This document shows positions 44,891 through 54,800 of a stretch of 64,000 bases of DNA, piece after piece. A model generated the notes under the pieces. That model had not been told where the DNA came from. It was given only the letters and a program-made list of their open reading frames with translations, and did no database searches. Origin of the DNA: Terriglobus sp. RCC_193 (GTDB taxonomy: Bacteria; Acidobacteriota; Terriglobia; Terriglobales; Acidobacteriaceae). The stretch is from NCBI RefSeq assembly GCF_041355105.1, contig NZ_JBFUPK010000001.1, positions 558,001-622,000 of the forward strand. Reading direction: 5' to 3'. A program made the position numbers and the translations under genes. Every line of letters starts with the position of its first letter. Position 1 is the first letter of the stretch.

Positions 44891-45649
44891 GTGGGTGTTG
44901 CGATTGCCGTTGACAATTTGAACGCGTGGTACGGCAAGACCCACACGCTGAAGGGCATCACGCTGGAGATTGCGGCAAACTCCGCAACGGCGTTGATCGG
45001 CCCCTCCGGCTGCGGCAAAAGCACGTTTGTGCGTTGCCTGAATCGTCTTCATGAGACGGCCCCGCACGCCCGCGTGGAAGGCACCATCCGCATTGGCGAC
45101 GAGGATATTTACGACGATGCTTCGCCGGTCGAAGTGCGCCGCCGCGTCGGTATGGTCTTTCAGAGGCCCAACCCGTTTCCCACCATGTCCATCTATGAGA
45201 ATGTGGCAGCCGGTCTGCGGCTGGGCGGTGTCGCCAAACGCGCGGAACTGGATGAAGTGGTGGAGCGCTCGCTGCGGCAGGCTGCGTTGTGGGACGAGGT
45301 TAAAGACCATCTCCGCACCAAGAGCGGTGCCAGTCTTTCCGGTGGTCAGCAGCAGCGCCTCTGCATTGCACGCGCTCTCGCGGTAGACCCCGAAGTCCTG
45401 CTGATGGACGAACCTGCCAGTGCGCTCGATCCCGTCTCCACAGGCAAAATTGAAGATTTGATCTTTGAGCTGAAGGACGATTACACCATCGTCATCGTCA
45501 CACACAGTATGCAGCAGGCGGCCCGCGTGGCAGAGGATACCGGCTTCTTTCTTTCGGGGGAACTGGTCGAGTTTGACAAGACCGACCGCATCTTCACCAA
45601 CCCACGCGACAAGCGAACCGAGGATTACATTACAGGGAGGTTCGGCTGA
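44891..45649 (+). CDS. pstB: Phosphate ABC transporter ATPase PstB
   Basis: 252 residues from the GTG at 44891 (GGGGTAGAAG ahead); the open frame starts at 44816. Walker [10 protein letters not shown] at 37-45, [20 protein letters not shown], signature [15 protein letters not shown], Walker [12 protein letters not shown], His switch [11 protein letters not shown]. The RPNPFP motif and the C-terminal [16 protein letters not shown] are PstB hallmarks. The usual pstS, pstC and pstA genes are missing here, so transport partners must be elsewhere. Confidence 0.93.
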   Translation: MGVAIAVDNLNAWYGKTHTLKGITLEIAANSATALIGPSGCGKSTFVRCLNRLHETAPHARVEGTIRIGDEDIYDDASPVEVRRRVGMVFQRPNPFPTMSIYENVAAGLRLGGVAKRAELDEVVERSLRQAALWDEVKDHLRTKSGASLSGGQQQRLCIARALAVDPEVLLMDEPASALDPVSTGKIEDLIFELKDDYTIVIVTHSMQQAARVAEDTGFFLSGELVEFDKTDRIFTNPRDKRTEDYITGRFG

Positions 45650-45651
45650 AG

Positions 45652-46314
45652 ATGCGCAAACGCTTTCATCAATCGCTGGACGAACTGAAGGAAAAACTGC
45701 TGGTCATGGCAGGCTTTGCGGAGCAGGCCATCCAGCGTTCCATTGAAGCCTACCGCACACGCGACCCCGAACTGGTGGAGCTTGTGCGCCGCAGCGAACC
45801 CGCCATCAATCGACTCGAACGCGAGATCGATTCCACCGCACTTGACCTGCTCGCCATGGAGCAGCCCATGGCCGTGGATCTGCGCTTTATCCTCTCCGTC
45901 ATCCGTATCAACGGAGACCTGGAACGCGTCGGCGACCTCGCCGTAAACATCGCTATCCGCGCCGGAGAGACGAACGATCTGCAGCCGGTGGATCTGCCGG
46001 TAGACATTCCGCGCATGGGAACACTTGCCGCGGCCATGATTCGCAAGGCGCTGGAAGCATTCATCGACGGTGACGCGCAGCTTGCCGAAAACGTACTCGC
46101 ATTGGACGATGAAGTGGACACGCTGAACTCAGCAGCCTTCCATGCGCTCTCCAATGTCATCCGCAACCAGCCGCAGTACACCTCGCAGGCGCTGCACGCC
46201 ATGCTGATCACACGCAATCTGGAGCGCGTAGGCGACCACGCCACCAACATCGCGGAAGACGTCATCTTCTGGGTCAAGGGACGCGATATTCGCCACGCGG
46301 TTCCCGCAGCATAA
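45652..46314 (+). CDS. phoU: Phosphate signalling protein PhoU
   Basis: 220 residues, two three-helix PhoU repeats. Metal-binding acidic clusters are visible in EREIDSTALDLLAMEQPMAV, INGDLERVGDLAVNIA and the repeat copy ITRNLERVGDHATNIAEDV. PhoU links PstB to PhoR and represses the Pho response when phosphate is ample. It starts two bases after pstB, so the two are coupled. It converges on the secretin gene with seven bases between stops. Confidence 0.95.
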   Translation: MRKRFHQSLDELKEKLLVMAGFAEQAIQRSIEAYRTRDPELVELVRRSEPAINRLEREIDSTALDLLAMEQPMAVDLRFILSVIRINGDLERVGDLAVNIAIRAGETNDLQPVDLPVDIPRMGTLAAAMIRKALEAFIDGDAQLAENVLALDDEVDTLNSAAFHALSNVIRNQPQYTSQALHAMLITRNLERVGDHATNIAEDVIFWVKGRDIRHAVPAA

Positions 46315-46321
46315 GAGGGAA

Positions 46322-48223
46322 TCAGTCCGTCTCGGGGCGGGACTGCAATGGAATGTAAGGCCCCTTTGCAGAGGTGTGGGCGCGTCGTGCGATGTGCGGT
46401 GTCACCAGCAACACCAGCTCGCCGGTAGACTTGCTGCCGTTCTTGTTTGTGGTGCTTTGAAATCCAGGAATCTCGCTTAAACCCGGCATGCCAGTAACCG
46501 CAGCCGTCTCCGTGCTGGTGGTCTGACTCACCATCATCACCGTATCGCCATCGTGCACAGTCAGGTCGGATGAGAACAGCCGGCTAGCCAGGATCGGAAT
46601 GCCGTTCAGCGACGATCCTGCCAGGGCGCTGATCTTCACCTCAAGATGCGTGGTGATGTCGCCCGTCCACTGAATCTTTGGGTTCACGGTCAGGGTAATG
46701 CCCAGGTCCTCATACTGCACCTGCGGGATAACAGAACTATTGCTGAGCGAACTGGAACCCAGATACTGCGACAACAGGCTGGAGAGACTGACACCGTTCA
46801 CCGATGTGGCTCCCGAAGTGCTGCTGGCAATGTCGCTGTAGAGCGATGTCTGAATGGGATAACGCGTCCCTGCCTTGAAGACGGCGTTCTGCATATTCCC
46901 GGCACGCAACTGTACATCTTCCAGCGTACGTGCATCGCTGGTGCTCAGAGCCAGATTGATGGAGGGAGCGTTGGCGGTGGTGACACCGGTCGTTGTCGAT
47001 CCTCCGCCAAAGACGAAGAACGTGTTCGTCAGCGCAGTCGACCCGCTCACACCGGCTACAAAGACGAGATACGCCGCAATCGCCACGTTGCTCGTGCCGG
47101 ATGGAATAATGCCGTTCGCAATGAGTTGTTCCACCAGGGAACTGTTCGCGGAGATGATGTTCTGTGCCTCCGTCGCCAGGTTATAGGCGGTGAACGAACT
47201 GGGCAGCACCACGCCGAGATTCCGCGTGCGCGCATGGTCCACGGCATAGACCTTCACATCAAATACAACGTCGCTCTGGCCCGCCATCAGGTCTGAGAAG
47301 ATGCGCTCGGCAGCGTCGGTAAGGTCTGCGGGCCCGCGCACCACGATGGCGTTCTGGGCCGCATCCACACTGACTTTTTCCATCCTCAGAATGGTCTGCG
47401 CAATGCTGACAAAGTCCTTGAGCTGGTCGGCGGCGTAGCCCGGAAAGAAGTAGGCTTCTTCCACCATGCGTTCATAACGCAGACGATTTTGCGGCGTCTC
47501 CTCCGCCAATAGCATCGTGTGCTCGTCCAGCGGGACGTACATCGTGTCGCTGACCAGCCCCAGCACCTGCATGGCTTCGGTGAAGTTGGCGTCGTCCACA
47601 TCCATGCGGTAGTCCTTCGTCGGCATATCCGGATCGAACACCACGTGCAGGCCATAATCGCGTGCAACAGCTTCCGCCAGAACACTGATGTTTCCGCGCT
47701 GGTGATAGCTGTGCCGCGAAGCATTGTGCAGCAGCACGATGCTGGTGGCCAGCCGTTCCGTTCGAATGGGATGAAGATCGACCGGGGAAGCATGTTGCAC
47801 AACAGCGGGATTAGCCGCATCCAGCGACCGCGCCTGTGCCACCAGCGCATCTGCGGCAGCGGGGTTCGTCGAACGTTCTTTCGCGGCTTCGTGCAGCAGA
47901 TCGGTCACGTGATGTTCCCGTGCCAGCAACAGTGCCTGCACGTATTCGCTGCGCTGGGGATTGCGCTCTATAGCCTGCGCAAAGAGTTTCTCGGCCTGCG
48001 GGAAGCGCCCATTCTGCAATTCCTTCGCCCCGGCAAGATAGGTTTTCTCTGCGGCGTCACGGTCTTTCTGAGTTGGTTCCTTCGGTTTTCTTGCCGCAGG
48101 TTCCTGCGAATCAGGAGGCAGGTTCGGCGCCTGCTGCGCAACCACTGTGCAGGCAGAAAAAAACGTAGCGGTGCAAACGCTCGCCAGGAGACCCCGATGA
48201 ATCAGCTTGGATGCAGTGACCAC
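46322..48223 (-). CDS. TPR-secretin family outer-membrane protein
   Basis: 633 residues. A signal peptide (LLASVCTATFFSACTVVA area) may be followed by a lipobox-like SAC. A TPR segment (KTYLAGAKELQNGRFPQAEK) and N1-like domains (VHNASRH region through IVVRGPADLTDAAERIFSDL) lead to a C-terminal secretin domain: VQYEDLGITLTVNPKIQWTG, LASRLFSSDLTVHDGDTVMM, GMPGLSEIPGF and ELVLLVTPHIARR. Secretins form outer-membrane pores for type II secretion or type IV pili. None of the partner genes is nearby, so this is an orphan secretin. A Ser/Thr/Gly-rich block interrupts the centre (about 360-420). Confidence 0.82.
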   Translation of the reverse strand: MVTASKLIHRGLLASVCTATFFSACTVVAQQAPNLPPDSQEPAARKPKEPTQKDRDAAEKTYLAGAKELQNGRFPQAEKLFAQAIERNPQRSEYVQALLLAREHHVTDLLHEAAKERSTNPAAADALVAQARSLDAANPAVVQHASPVDLHPIRTERLATSIVLLHNASRHSYHQRGNISVLAEAVARDYGLHVVFDPDMPTKDYRMDVDDANFTEAMQVLGLVSDTMYVPLDEHTMLLAEETPQNRLRYERMVEEAYFFPGYAADQLKDFVSIAQTILRMEKVSVDAAQNAIVVRGPADLTDAAERIFSDLMAGQSDVVFDVKVYAVDHARTRNLGVVLPSSFTAYNLATEAQNIISANSSLVEQLIANGIIPSGTSNVAIAAYLVFVAGVSGSTALTNTFFVFGGGSTTTGVTTANAPSINLALSTSDARTLEDVQLRAGNMQNAVFKAGTRYPIQTSLYSDIASSTSGATSVNGVSLSSLLSQYLGSSSLSNSSVIPQVQYEDLGITLTVNPKIQWTGDITTHLEVKISALAGSSLNGIPILASRLFSSDLTVHDGDTVMMVSQTTSTETAAVTGMPGLSEIPGFQSTTNKNGSKSTGELVLLVTPHIARRAHTSAKGPYIPLQSRPETD

Positions 48224-48241
48224 TGCTTGGTTAGACGTACC

Positions 48242-48532
48242 TCAACGGACGCGGGCGATCGTCTGCAGCCGCGGCGTTCCCGTTGCGCGCTCACTGCGTG
48301 CCGGGCGCTTCAGGCCGTTGCGAATCTGCGCGGTGTCCATGTTCAGCTCTGCCAGCGTGCGGCTCAACGTATTGCGGTGCATGCCCAGTTCTTCAGCGCT
48401 CTTGCACTGGTTGCCGCGATGGTTGATCAGTACCTGTAGCAGGTAACGCCGCTTGAATTCGCGGACAGCGTCTTCATAGGAAATGCCATCGGCGTGCATT
48501 TGTGCCACCAGTGCGTCCAGTTCGCGCTTCAC
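48242..48532 (-). CDS. Small Fis-type helix-turn-helix protein
   Basis: 96 residues. The central part (FKRRYLLQVLINHRGNQCKS, then AEELGMHRNTLSRTLAEL) is a Fis/NtrC-like helix-turn-helix. There is no receiver or AAA domain, so it is a small nucleoid-type or transcription protein. It overlaps the end of cvpA by 4 bases (ATGA) and precedes the secretin gene by 18 bases, so it may be cotranscribed with both. Its targets are unknown. Confidence 0.78.
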   Translation of the reverse strand: MKRELDALVAQMHADGISYEDAVREFKRRYLLQVLINHRGNQCKSAEELGMHRNTLSRTLAELNMDTAQIRNGLKRPARSERATGTPRLQTIARVR

Positions 48533-49146
48533 TCGTACTTACCTCGCTCAGATGGCATGGTGCGGACTATGGCGGGCGACCACTCGCCTGCAGCCGTTCT
48601 GGCATGGGTCAGCCAATCGGTTGCGGAGAGTCGTCTGCCAAAGTCACGCGGCACAACGAAGGATATCCCATGTGCGGCCGGAAGCAAATAGGGAAGAAGA
48701 AGCGATGTTTGTGCAGCGGGTACGCTCCCCAGAAACGGAGCCACCGGCAACAGCAGGGCCGCCAGCAGAAGAATCCCCCTGGCAAACCCGAAACACGCAC
48801 CCCCCAGCCGATCCAGAAATCCTAGTCCGACCGCCGAACAGGCCCCGCGCAGCAGTCTTCCCAGAAGCGCTGCCAGAACAATAACCCCAACCAGAATCAA
48901 CACAAAGGAAGCAACTTCCGCGAGCGACGACTCCGTAATCCAGCGATGCAGCCACCCGGCCAACCGATGGCAGTACCAGAACGCCAGCAGCACCCCTGCC
49001 AGAATTCCCCCCAGCGAAACCACTGACCGGATCAGTCCGCGCAGAAACGCCATTACGGTCGACACGGCCAACACCAGCGCAATGCCCCAGTCCAGCGGGT
49101 TCATATGCCCCAGTCCAGCCGCCGCGCCATGGAGTGCTTCATTCAT
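48529..49146 (-). CDS. cvpA: CvpA family membrane protein
   Basis: 205 residues; a second Met at about 49104 is an alternative start. Four TM segments (WGIALVLAVSTVMAFLRGL, GILAGVLLAFWYCHRL, FVLILVGVIVLAALLG, ARGILLLAALLLPVAPFL) match the colicin V production/CvpA family, linked with envelope homeostasis and with purine genes by neighbourhood. purC lies directly upstream, consistent with that association. The C-terminal 40 residues are soluble. Confidence 0.83.
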   Translation of the reverse strand: MNEALHGAAAGLGHMNPLDWGIALVLAVSTVMAFLRGLIRSVVSLGGILAGVLLAFWYCHRLAGWLHRWITESSLAEVASFVLILVGVIVLAALLGRLLRGACSAVGLGFLDRLGGACFGFARGILLLAALLLPVAPFLGSVPAAQTSLLLPYLLPAAHGISFVVPRDFGRRLSATDWLTHARTAAGEWSPAIVRTMPSERGKYE

Positions 49147-49151
49147 CGCTG

Positions 49152-50054
49152 TTATTCCGGCAGCTTTGCTTTGCCCGTAAGCTGCATAAACGCCTGCAGA
49201 TACTTCAACCGCGTCTCGGTAACCACTTCCTGCGGCAACGACGGCGCAGGTGGCTGCTTGTCCCAGTGAATCTCTTCCAGGTAATCGCGTACATACTGCT
49301 TGTCGAACGAGGGCTGCGCTCCGCCCGGCGCATAACCACTGGCCAGCCAGTAGCGCGACGAATCCGGTGTCAGCACTTCGTCAGCCAGCACCAGCAGATC
49401 GCTGCCGTCTTTTGCCGGAACAAATCCAAACTCAAACTTGGTATCGGCCAGGATCAGACCTTTGCTCTCGGCATATTTCGCAGCGGTGCTGTAAATGGAA
49501 AGCGTCAGCGTACGCAGAGTCTCGGCAAGTTCGCCGCCAACGGACGCCACTACCTGATCAAACCCGATGTTTTCATCGTGTCCGGTATGATTCTTCGCTG
49601 CAGGAGTAAAGATCGGCGTAGGCAGACGATCACTCTCGCGCAGCCCCGCAGGCAGCGGAATTCCGCACACTTCGCCGGTACGCTGATAATCCTTCCATCC
49701 GGAGCCGGAAAGAAAACCGCGCGCCACGCACTCCACCTGCACCATCTTTGCCTTGTGGACGATCATGCTGCGGCCGCGGAGATAGTTGCTGTACGGCTGT
49801 AGATCGGCGGGATAGTCACGCACGTCCGCCGTCAGCAGGTGGTTTGGCACCAGGTTGCGCAGGTAATCGAACCAGAAAAGCGAAATCTGCGTAAGTACCT
49901 TGCCCTTGTCCGGAATGGTGCTGCCCAGCACATGGTCAAACGCAGAGATGCGGTCGCTGGCAACAAAGAGCAGCCGGTCCGGCCCGGCCTCATACAGGTC
50001 TCGCACCTTACCGCTCAAAATCGGTTTCCGGTCGCCCAGTGGCATTTCACTCAT
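49152..50054 (-). CDS. purC: Phosphoribosylaminoimidazole-succinocarboxamide synthase
   Basis: 300 residues from the ATG at 50054; the open frame extends to 50279 but the extra residues are basic and non-family. PurC joins CAIR and aspartate with ATP in purine synthesis. Family segments: LSGKVRDLYEAGPDRLLFVA at the start, SDRISAFDHVLGSTIPDKG, VVHKAKMV-like block, and ILADTKFEFGFVP followed by VLADEVLTPDSSRYW. Full length for the larger bacterial form. cvpA follows with a five-base gap. Confidence 0.95.
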   Translation of the reverse strand: MSEMPLGDRKPILSGKVRDLYEAGPDRLLFVASDRISAFDHVLGSTIPDKGKVLTQISLFWFDYLRNLVPNHLLTADVRDYPADLQPYSNYLRGRSMIVHKAKMVQVECVARGFLSGSGWKDYQRTGEVCGIPLPAGLRESDRLPTPIFTPAAKNHTGHDENIGFDQVVASVGGELAETLRTLTLSIYSTAAKYAESKGLILADTKFEFGFVPAKDGSDLLVLADEVLTPDSSRYWLASGYAPGGAQPSFDKQYVRDYLEEIHWDKQPPAPSLPQEVVTETRLKYLQAFMQLTGKAKLPE

Positions 50055-50130
50055 ACAGAACAGTTCATCACTTTGGCGCAACGAGGGAAAGCCCCGTGTG
50101 TGGAAGGAGTGAGCGAATGAACCAGAATTG

Positions 50131-50571
50131 TTACTTGCCCAGCTCCTCTTCCATGTTGTCCACCATGCGCTGCAGAAGCACCTGCAACGTCTCCACTTCA
50201 GCTTTCGTAAACCCCTGCAGCGAGATTTGACGACCTTCCGCCAGAATGTCGCGCGCCGCTTCAGAGCGTTTGAGCGCACGTAGAGTCAATGAGATGAGGC
50301 TGCTGCGACCATCTTTCGGGTCGGGTTTACGAGCGATCAGACCATCGCGTTGCATGCGGTTCAGAAGCTGCGCCATAGTTGGCTGCTCCACATGCAACAG
50401 TTCTGCCAGTTCACGTTGAGACATTGGGCCTCGAAGCTGAAGGGCTCCAAACACAGGCACCTGCGCCACCGCCACACCCATTGCCTGCAGGCGCGGTTCC
50501 AGCCAACGATTGGTCATACGCGCCATGCGCTGGATGAGTTGACCTGGGCCCGGAGAAAATTTGATATTCAT
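50131..50571 (-). CDS. MarR-family regulator
   Basis: 146 residues from the ATG at 50571. Winged helix-turn-helix with LRGPMSQRELAELLHVEQPT (recognition region), the wing DPKDGRSSLISLT with the conserved D.R..S pattern, and C-terminal dimer helices (VETLQVLLQRMVDNMEEEL). It is divergent from a flavin monooxygenase, separated by 56 bases that contain overlapping palindromes. It probably represses that gene and itself, and is released by an aromatic or drug ligand. Confidence 0.9.
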   Translation of the reverse strand: MNIKFSPGPGQLIQRMARMTNRWLEPRLQAMGVAVAQVPVFGALQLRGPMSQRELAELLHVEQPTMAQLLNRMQRDGLIARKPDPKDGRSSLISLTLRALKRSEAARDILAEGRQISLQGFTKAEVETLQVLLQRMVDNMEEELGK

Positions 50572-50588
50572 GAATCGGTTTCTGAATA

Positions 50589-50602
50589 CATAGTATCCTA
50601 TG
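50589..50602. promoter_or_regulatory. Palindrome in the marR/monooxygenase gap
   Basis: CATAG and CTATG are separated by TATC, and a second overlapping inverted pair CCTAT/ATAGG lies just beyond, ending at the monooxygenase ribosome-binding site. Such sites in a divergent MarR gap are typical operators. Confidence 0.5.
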
Positions 50603-50627
50603 AATAATGGATAGGAGGCTATGCATA

Positions 50628-51767
50628 ATGAACACGCGCATCGCGATTGTCGGAGGAGGTCCCGGAGGGCTGACGCTGGCACGCATCCTCCATCAGGGCG
50701 GCAGGGAAGTTACGGTACTGGAACGCGAATCATCCTTTGTCTATCGGCCGCAGGGTGGATCGCTGGATATTCATGCAGACAGTGGACAGATCGCTCTGGC
50801 AAAGGCCGGATTGACCGCGGAATTTCAACGTATTGCGCGTCACCAGGATCAGGAGATGCGGCTCTACGACAGCGATGGAACGTTGCGTCTGCTGGATGAA
50901 AGTTCCGAAGGCGGAAGGCCCGAGGTGGACCGCGGCCATCTGCGCCAGATGCTGCTTGATTCGTTACCGCAGGGGATGGTGCGTTGGAATCAGCATGTGA
51001 CCGGCGTAGAGGCGCAAAAGGATGGGACCTGCGACATCGTTTTTGCGGATGGCAATCGAGAGCGCTATGACCTGGTGGTGGGCGCCGATGGCACATGGTC
51101 GAAGGTGCGGCCAGCCGTCTCCGCGTCCCAGCCGGAATATAGCGGCATCGTCTTTGTGGAACTGGGGATTCACGATGTGGACCGGCGCCATCCTGCTATC
51201 GCAAAACTTGTCGGGCATGGCCTGACGTTTTCTCTCGGAGACAGCATGGGCCTGATGATGCATCGCGACGCAAACGCGCTCATCGGCTTCTACGCGGCGT
51301 TTCACGGGCCTGTCGATGTTTATGCGGGTAAGACGGAGACCGAAATTCGCGCTGAATTGATGAGGAAGTTTTCCGGATGGGGCGGTAACTTAACCAGCCT
51401 GATTGCAGAGAGCGACGATGTGGTGGGCGCGCGCGGAATCTACTGGCTGTCGCCGGGGCATCGTTGGAAACATGAGCCGGGCATCACGTTAATAGGAGAC
51501 GCCGCCCATGTGATGAGTCCTTTCGGCGGCGACGGTGCGAACTTCGCGCTGCAGGATGCCGGTGAACTTGCCGAAATCCTGCTGCAAAAGGATTGGAGGG
51601 ATCAGCTTCCGGTGTTCGAAGAGGCTATGGCAACACGCTGTGAAGGTCCGGCCGCGGCGGCAAATGCGGCCATCCTGAAGGCGTTTTCACCGGATGGATT
51701 TACGCATAGCTTCCACATGATGCAACAACTGATCCCAAATGCAAGAGCGTTTCCTGCTAAGGCATAG
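50628..51767 (+). CDS. TetX-like FAD-dependent monooxygenase
   Basis: 379 residues from the ATG at 50628, preceded by TAGGAGG at nine bases. Flavoprotein aromatic hydroxylase fold: FAD-binding GGGPGG at 9-14, GADGTWSKVR at 152-161 and GDAAHVMSPFGGDGANFAL at 290-308. The last motif with its MSPFGGDGAN stretch matches the TetX group, which hydroxylates tetracyclines, but the same pattern occurs in hydroxylases of other substrates. Regulation by the divergent MarR gene fits a response to a phenolic or drug compound. Confidence 0.85.
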   Translation: MNTRIAIVGGGPGGLTLARILHQGGREVTVLERESSFVYRPQGGSLDIHADSGQIALAKAGLTAEFQRIARHQDQEMRLYDSDGTLRLLDESSEGGRPEVDRGHLRQMLLDSLPQGMVRWNQHVTGVEAQKDGTCDIVFADGNRERYDLVVGADGTWSKVRPAVSASQPEYSGIVFVELGIHDVDRRHPAIAKLVGHGLTFSLGDSMGLMMHRDANALIGFYAAFHGPVDVYAGKTETEIRAELMRKFSGWGGNLTSLIAESDDVVGARGIYWLSPGHRWKHEPGITLIGDAAHVMSPFGGDGANFALQDAGELAEILLQKDWRDQLPVFEEAMATRCEGPAAAANAAILKAFSPDGFTHSFHMMQQLIPNARAFPAKA

Positions 51768-51789
51768 CAACGAGTGGTTGCAGAGTTTG

Positions 51790-51816
51790 AATGGGCCCAG
51801 CGGAAGCTGGCCCATT
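51790..51816. terminator. REP-like hairpin between convergent genes
   Basis: AATGGGCC(C)AGC and GCTGGCCCATT pair around GGAA with one bulged C. It lies 23 bases after the monooxygenase stop and 35 bases before the smc stop, so it can terminate both. Its centre resembles the REP units flanking the RAYT gene at 61653-62240, and the adjacent AATGATTCGGA (51819-51829) also occurs beside the right REP. It is probably a decayed REP copy. Confidence 0.55.
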
Positions 51817-51850
51817 CAATGATTCGGAGTTTCTACAGACCAAGAGAGGC

Positions 51851-54800
51851 TTACGCCACCGCTCGCCGTTCTGCCTTGTTCAGGTTCACGCTGACAATCT
51901 TGCTCACACCGGGCTCCTGCATGGTCACGCCGTAGATCACGTCGGCTTCGCTCATGGTGCGCTTGTGATGGGTGATCACCACGAACTGCGTTTCCTTGCT
52001 CATCTCGTGGATCAGGCGTGCAAAGCGGCCCACGTTGGTTTCATCCAGCGGCGCGTCCACTTCGTCCAGCACGCAGAAGGGACTGGGCTGGAACTGGAAG
52101 ATACCAACCAGCAGCGACAGGGCAGTGAGCGCCTTCTCTCCACCGGAGAGCAGCAGCACGTTCTGCATCTTCTTGCCCGGAGGCGACGCGATCAAATCAA
52201 TACCGCTCTCCGCCGAGTTTGATTCGTCCGTCAGCTTCATCGTCGCCTGGCCGCCGCCGAAGAGCTTTAGAAACATATCCGAGAAGTTCTTGTTGATGAT
52301 CGCAAAGGCCTCATCGAACTTCGTCTTGCTGATCTCGTCGATTTCCTTGATGGAGTTCTGGGTGTTATCGATGGCATCCAGCAGGTCTTTGCGCTGTGTC
52401 TCCAGAAAGCCATGTCGCTGCTCCGCTTCTGCAAACTCTTCCAGCGCCATCATGTTCACGGGGCCCATCGCTTCCAGCTTGCCTTTCAGCGAACGAGTGT
52501 CTTCTTCCGCAGCGTCCAGCGCTTCGGAAGTAATGGCCTCAATCGTCGTGTCAGCGCGAAGTTCTTCCGCAGGAACGTTCAGATCGTTCAGCGACTGCGC
52601 TTCCAGATGTTCAATCTCGCTGCTCAGGCGTGCAATTTTTGCCTGCAACGTAGCACGCTGTTCACGCAGACCTTCGATCTCCGTACGCAGCGTGCGAAGG
52701 GTATTGTTCTTCTCCGCAATCTGCGCACGCAGCGAAGATGCCTCCGCAGTCAGGCGATTCGCCTCTGCATTCAATTGCTCGCGCTGTGCCGTCAGTTCTT
52801 CCTGCTGTGCCTGCAGCGCAATGGTCTCTTCTTCGCGACGAGCCTGTTCTGCCGCGGCGCCAGCATTCTGGCCTTCCAGATGATGAATGCGTTGCTGCGT
52901 CGTGTTACGCATACGCTCATTCTGTTCAAAGTTTGAGGACGCGTTGCGGCGACGTTCTTCCAGTCCCGCAAGTGCAGCAGCGGCGGCGGCAGCGGCAGAC
53001 TGTGCTTCTTCACGCGCACGACGCAGATCATCCGTGCGCAGCATCGCTTCGTTGATGCGTACTTCAATGGCTTCACGCTCGGCAGTCAACTGCGCGGACT
53101 CAGCCTGTTTGCGCTCGATCAGTTCCTGCCGCTGTGCGCGCGCATCGCGGTTGCGTTCCGTGTGCAGCGACCAATCTGCAAGACGACGCTCAATACGCGC
53201 CGCTTCCGATTCCATCTGGCGCAGAGCCGCGCCACTGTTAGCGGCTTCACGCTCGGCATCGCGGCGCTCGTTGCTCTTCACTTCAATGGTCTGCTGCAAC
53301 TCCTGAATGTCGCGGGTGAGGGAAGCAACGCCTACCTCGCTCTGCGACAGTTCTGCCTGAACCGATTCCAGCTTCGTCTGAATCTCGCGCAGTTCACGCT
53401 TCAGCGCCAGCGGACCTTCTGCGCGCGCTTTGCCGCCCGTAACGGTGACATTGTGGAATGTCTCGCCTGTGGGCGAAAGGAAGAATGCCTCAGGGTTCTG
53501 CACCGCAAGCTCGCGCGCCGTTTCTGAATCCGGAGCGATGTAGCCTTCGCGCAGCTTCGGCAGAATCACTTCCAGTGACCTACCAAAGCCATTCAGCACC
53601 TTGATGCAATCCTTCAGCGGACGCGCGCCACGCAGGTCGCTGCTCACGCGGCTCGCCATGCCTGCGGTATATGCAGACGCATTCTCTTCATGGACGAGGA
53701 AGGTCGCACGCCCATCGACGGAAGTCTTCAGCAGGCCAATGCCGGCGCTGGCTGAGTTCCAGTCCTTCACGACGATGTAGTTCAACTCTTCTTTCAGGAA
53801 CTCGTCGACGACATTGCTGTACTCATCTTCCACTTCAAGGAATTCGGCAAGCGTGCCCACAGGGGCAACGGAGGTGCTAACGCCGTTTGTCTTGAAAAGT
53901 TTTTTGACCGTGTCGTTGCTGTAGCTGTGATCGCGAATCAACGCATCCAGCGAATTGCGGCGGCCGGTGAGCGTAGCTGCTTCCGCGCGCAGATGATCAC
54001 CCTTGCGGCGCGTCTCCATCTCTTCGTTACGCTTGTTGCTCAGTTCAATGCGGAACTCCGCAATCTCCGCTTCCAGTCGCTTCAGGCGATCGGTCACGGA
54101 CTCAAAGCTCATGCTCACCTGTCCACGCTGCTTGCCCAGCGCATCCAGTTCCGCCTTGGCCTGTTCACTCTCTGAGACCAGCCGCTGCGCTTCGCGCTCC
54201 AGCCCTGCAAGCGATTCCGCAGCCTGCGCCTCTTCCCTGTGCACATTGCTGATGCGCTGCATCAACTGCATGGAATGGTGGCGGCCCTGCTGTGCTTCGC
54301 GATCCACGGAGTTCACCTGCGCCTGCGCTTCGTCGGCTTCCTGCTGGCGATCCTGCGCCGTGTGGCGAGCCTCTTCGGTATCGGCGGTCGCCGTTTCCAG
54401 AAACTTCTGTAAGCCTTCGCGATCAGCAGCCAGCGCTTCCATCTGGTGCTTCAACTGCGCCAGTTCGTCGGTGCCGCTGGCAATGCGTGCGGCAAGGTCG
54501 TGAATGCGATCATGATTGCTGGCAATGCGCGACGTAGCGCGTTCCAGCTCAATGCGTGTCTCGTTGGTGCGGCTCTGTGCCACACGAATCTCTTCGTCCA
54601 ACTCATAGCCACGCGCGACGCTTGCAGTATGCTCTGCATCCAGCGCTTCCAGCGAAGCAGCCTGCGCATCAATCGTCTCGGTCAGCCTGGCAACGGTTGT
54701 TTCTGAGGCATTGCGATCCTCGTCGTGCTGCGAGAGCCGACTGCGCAGCACAATGCGCAATTTGCCACGCAGTTCATCGCGAATCTGGCCATAGCGTTCG

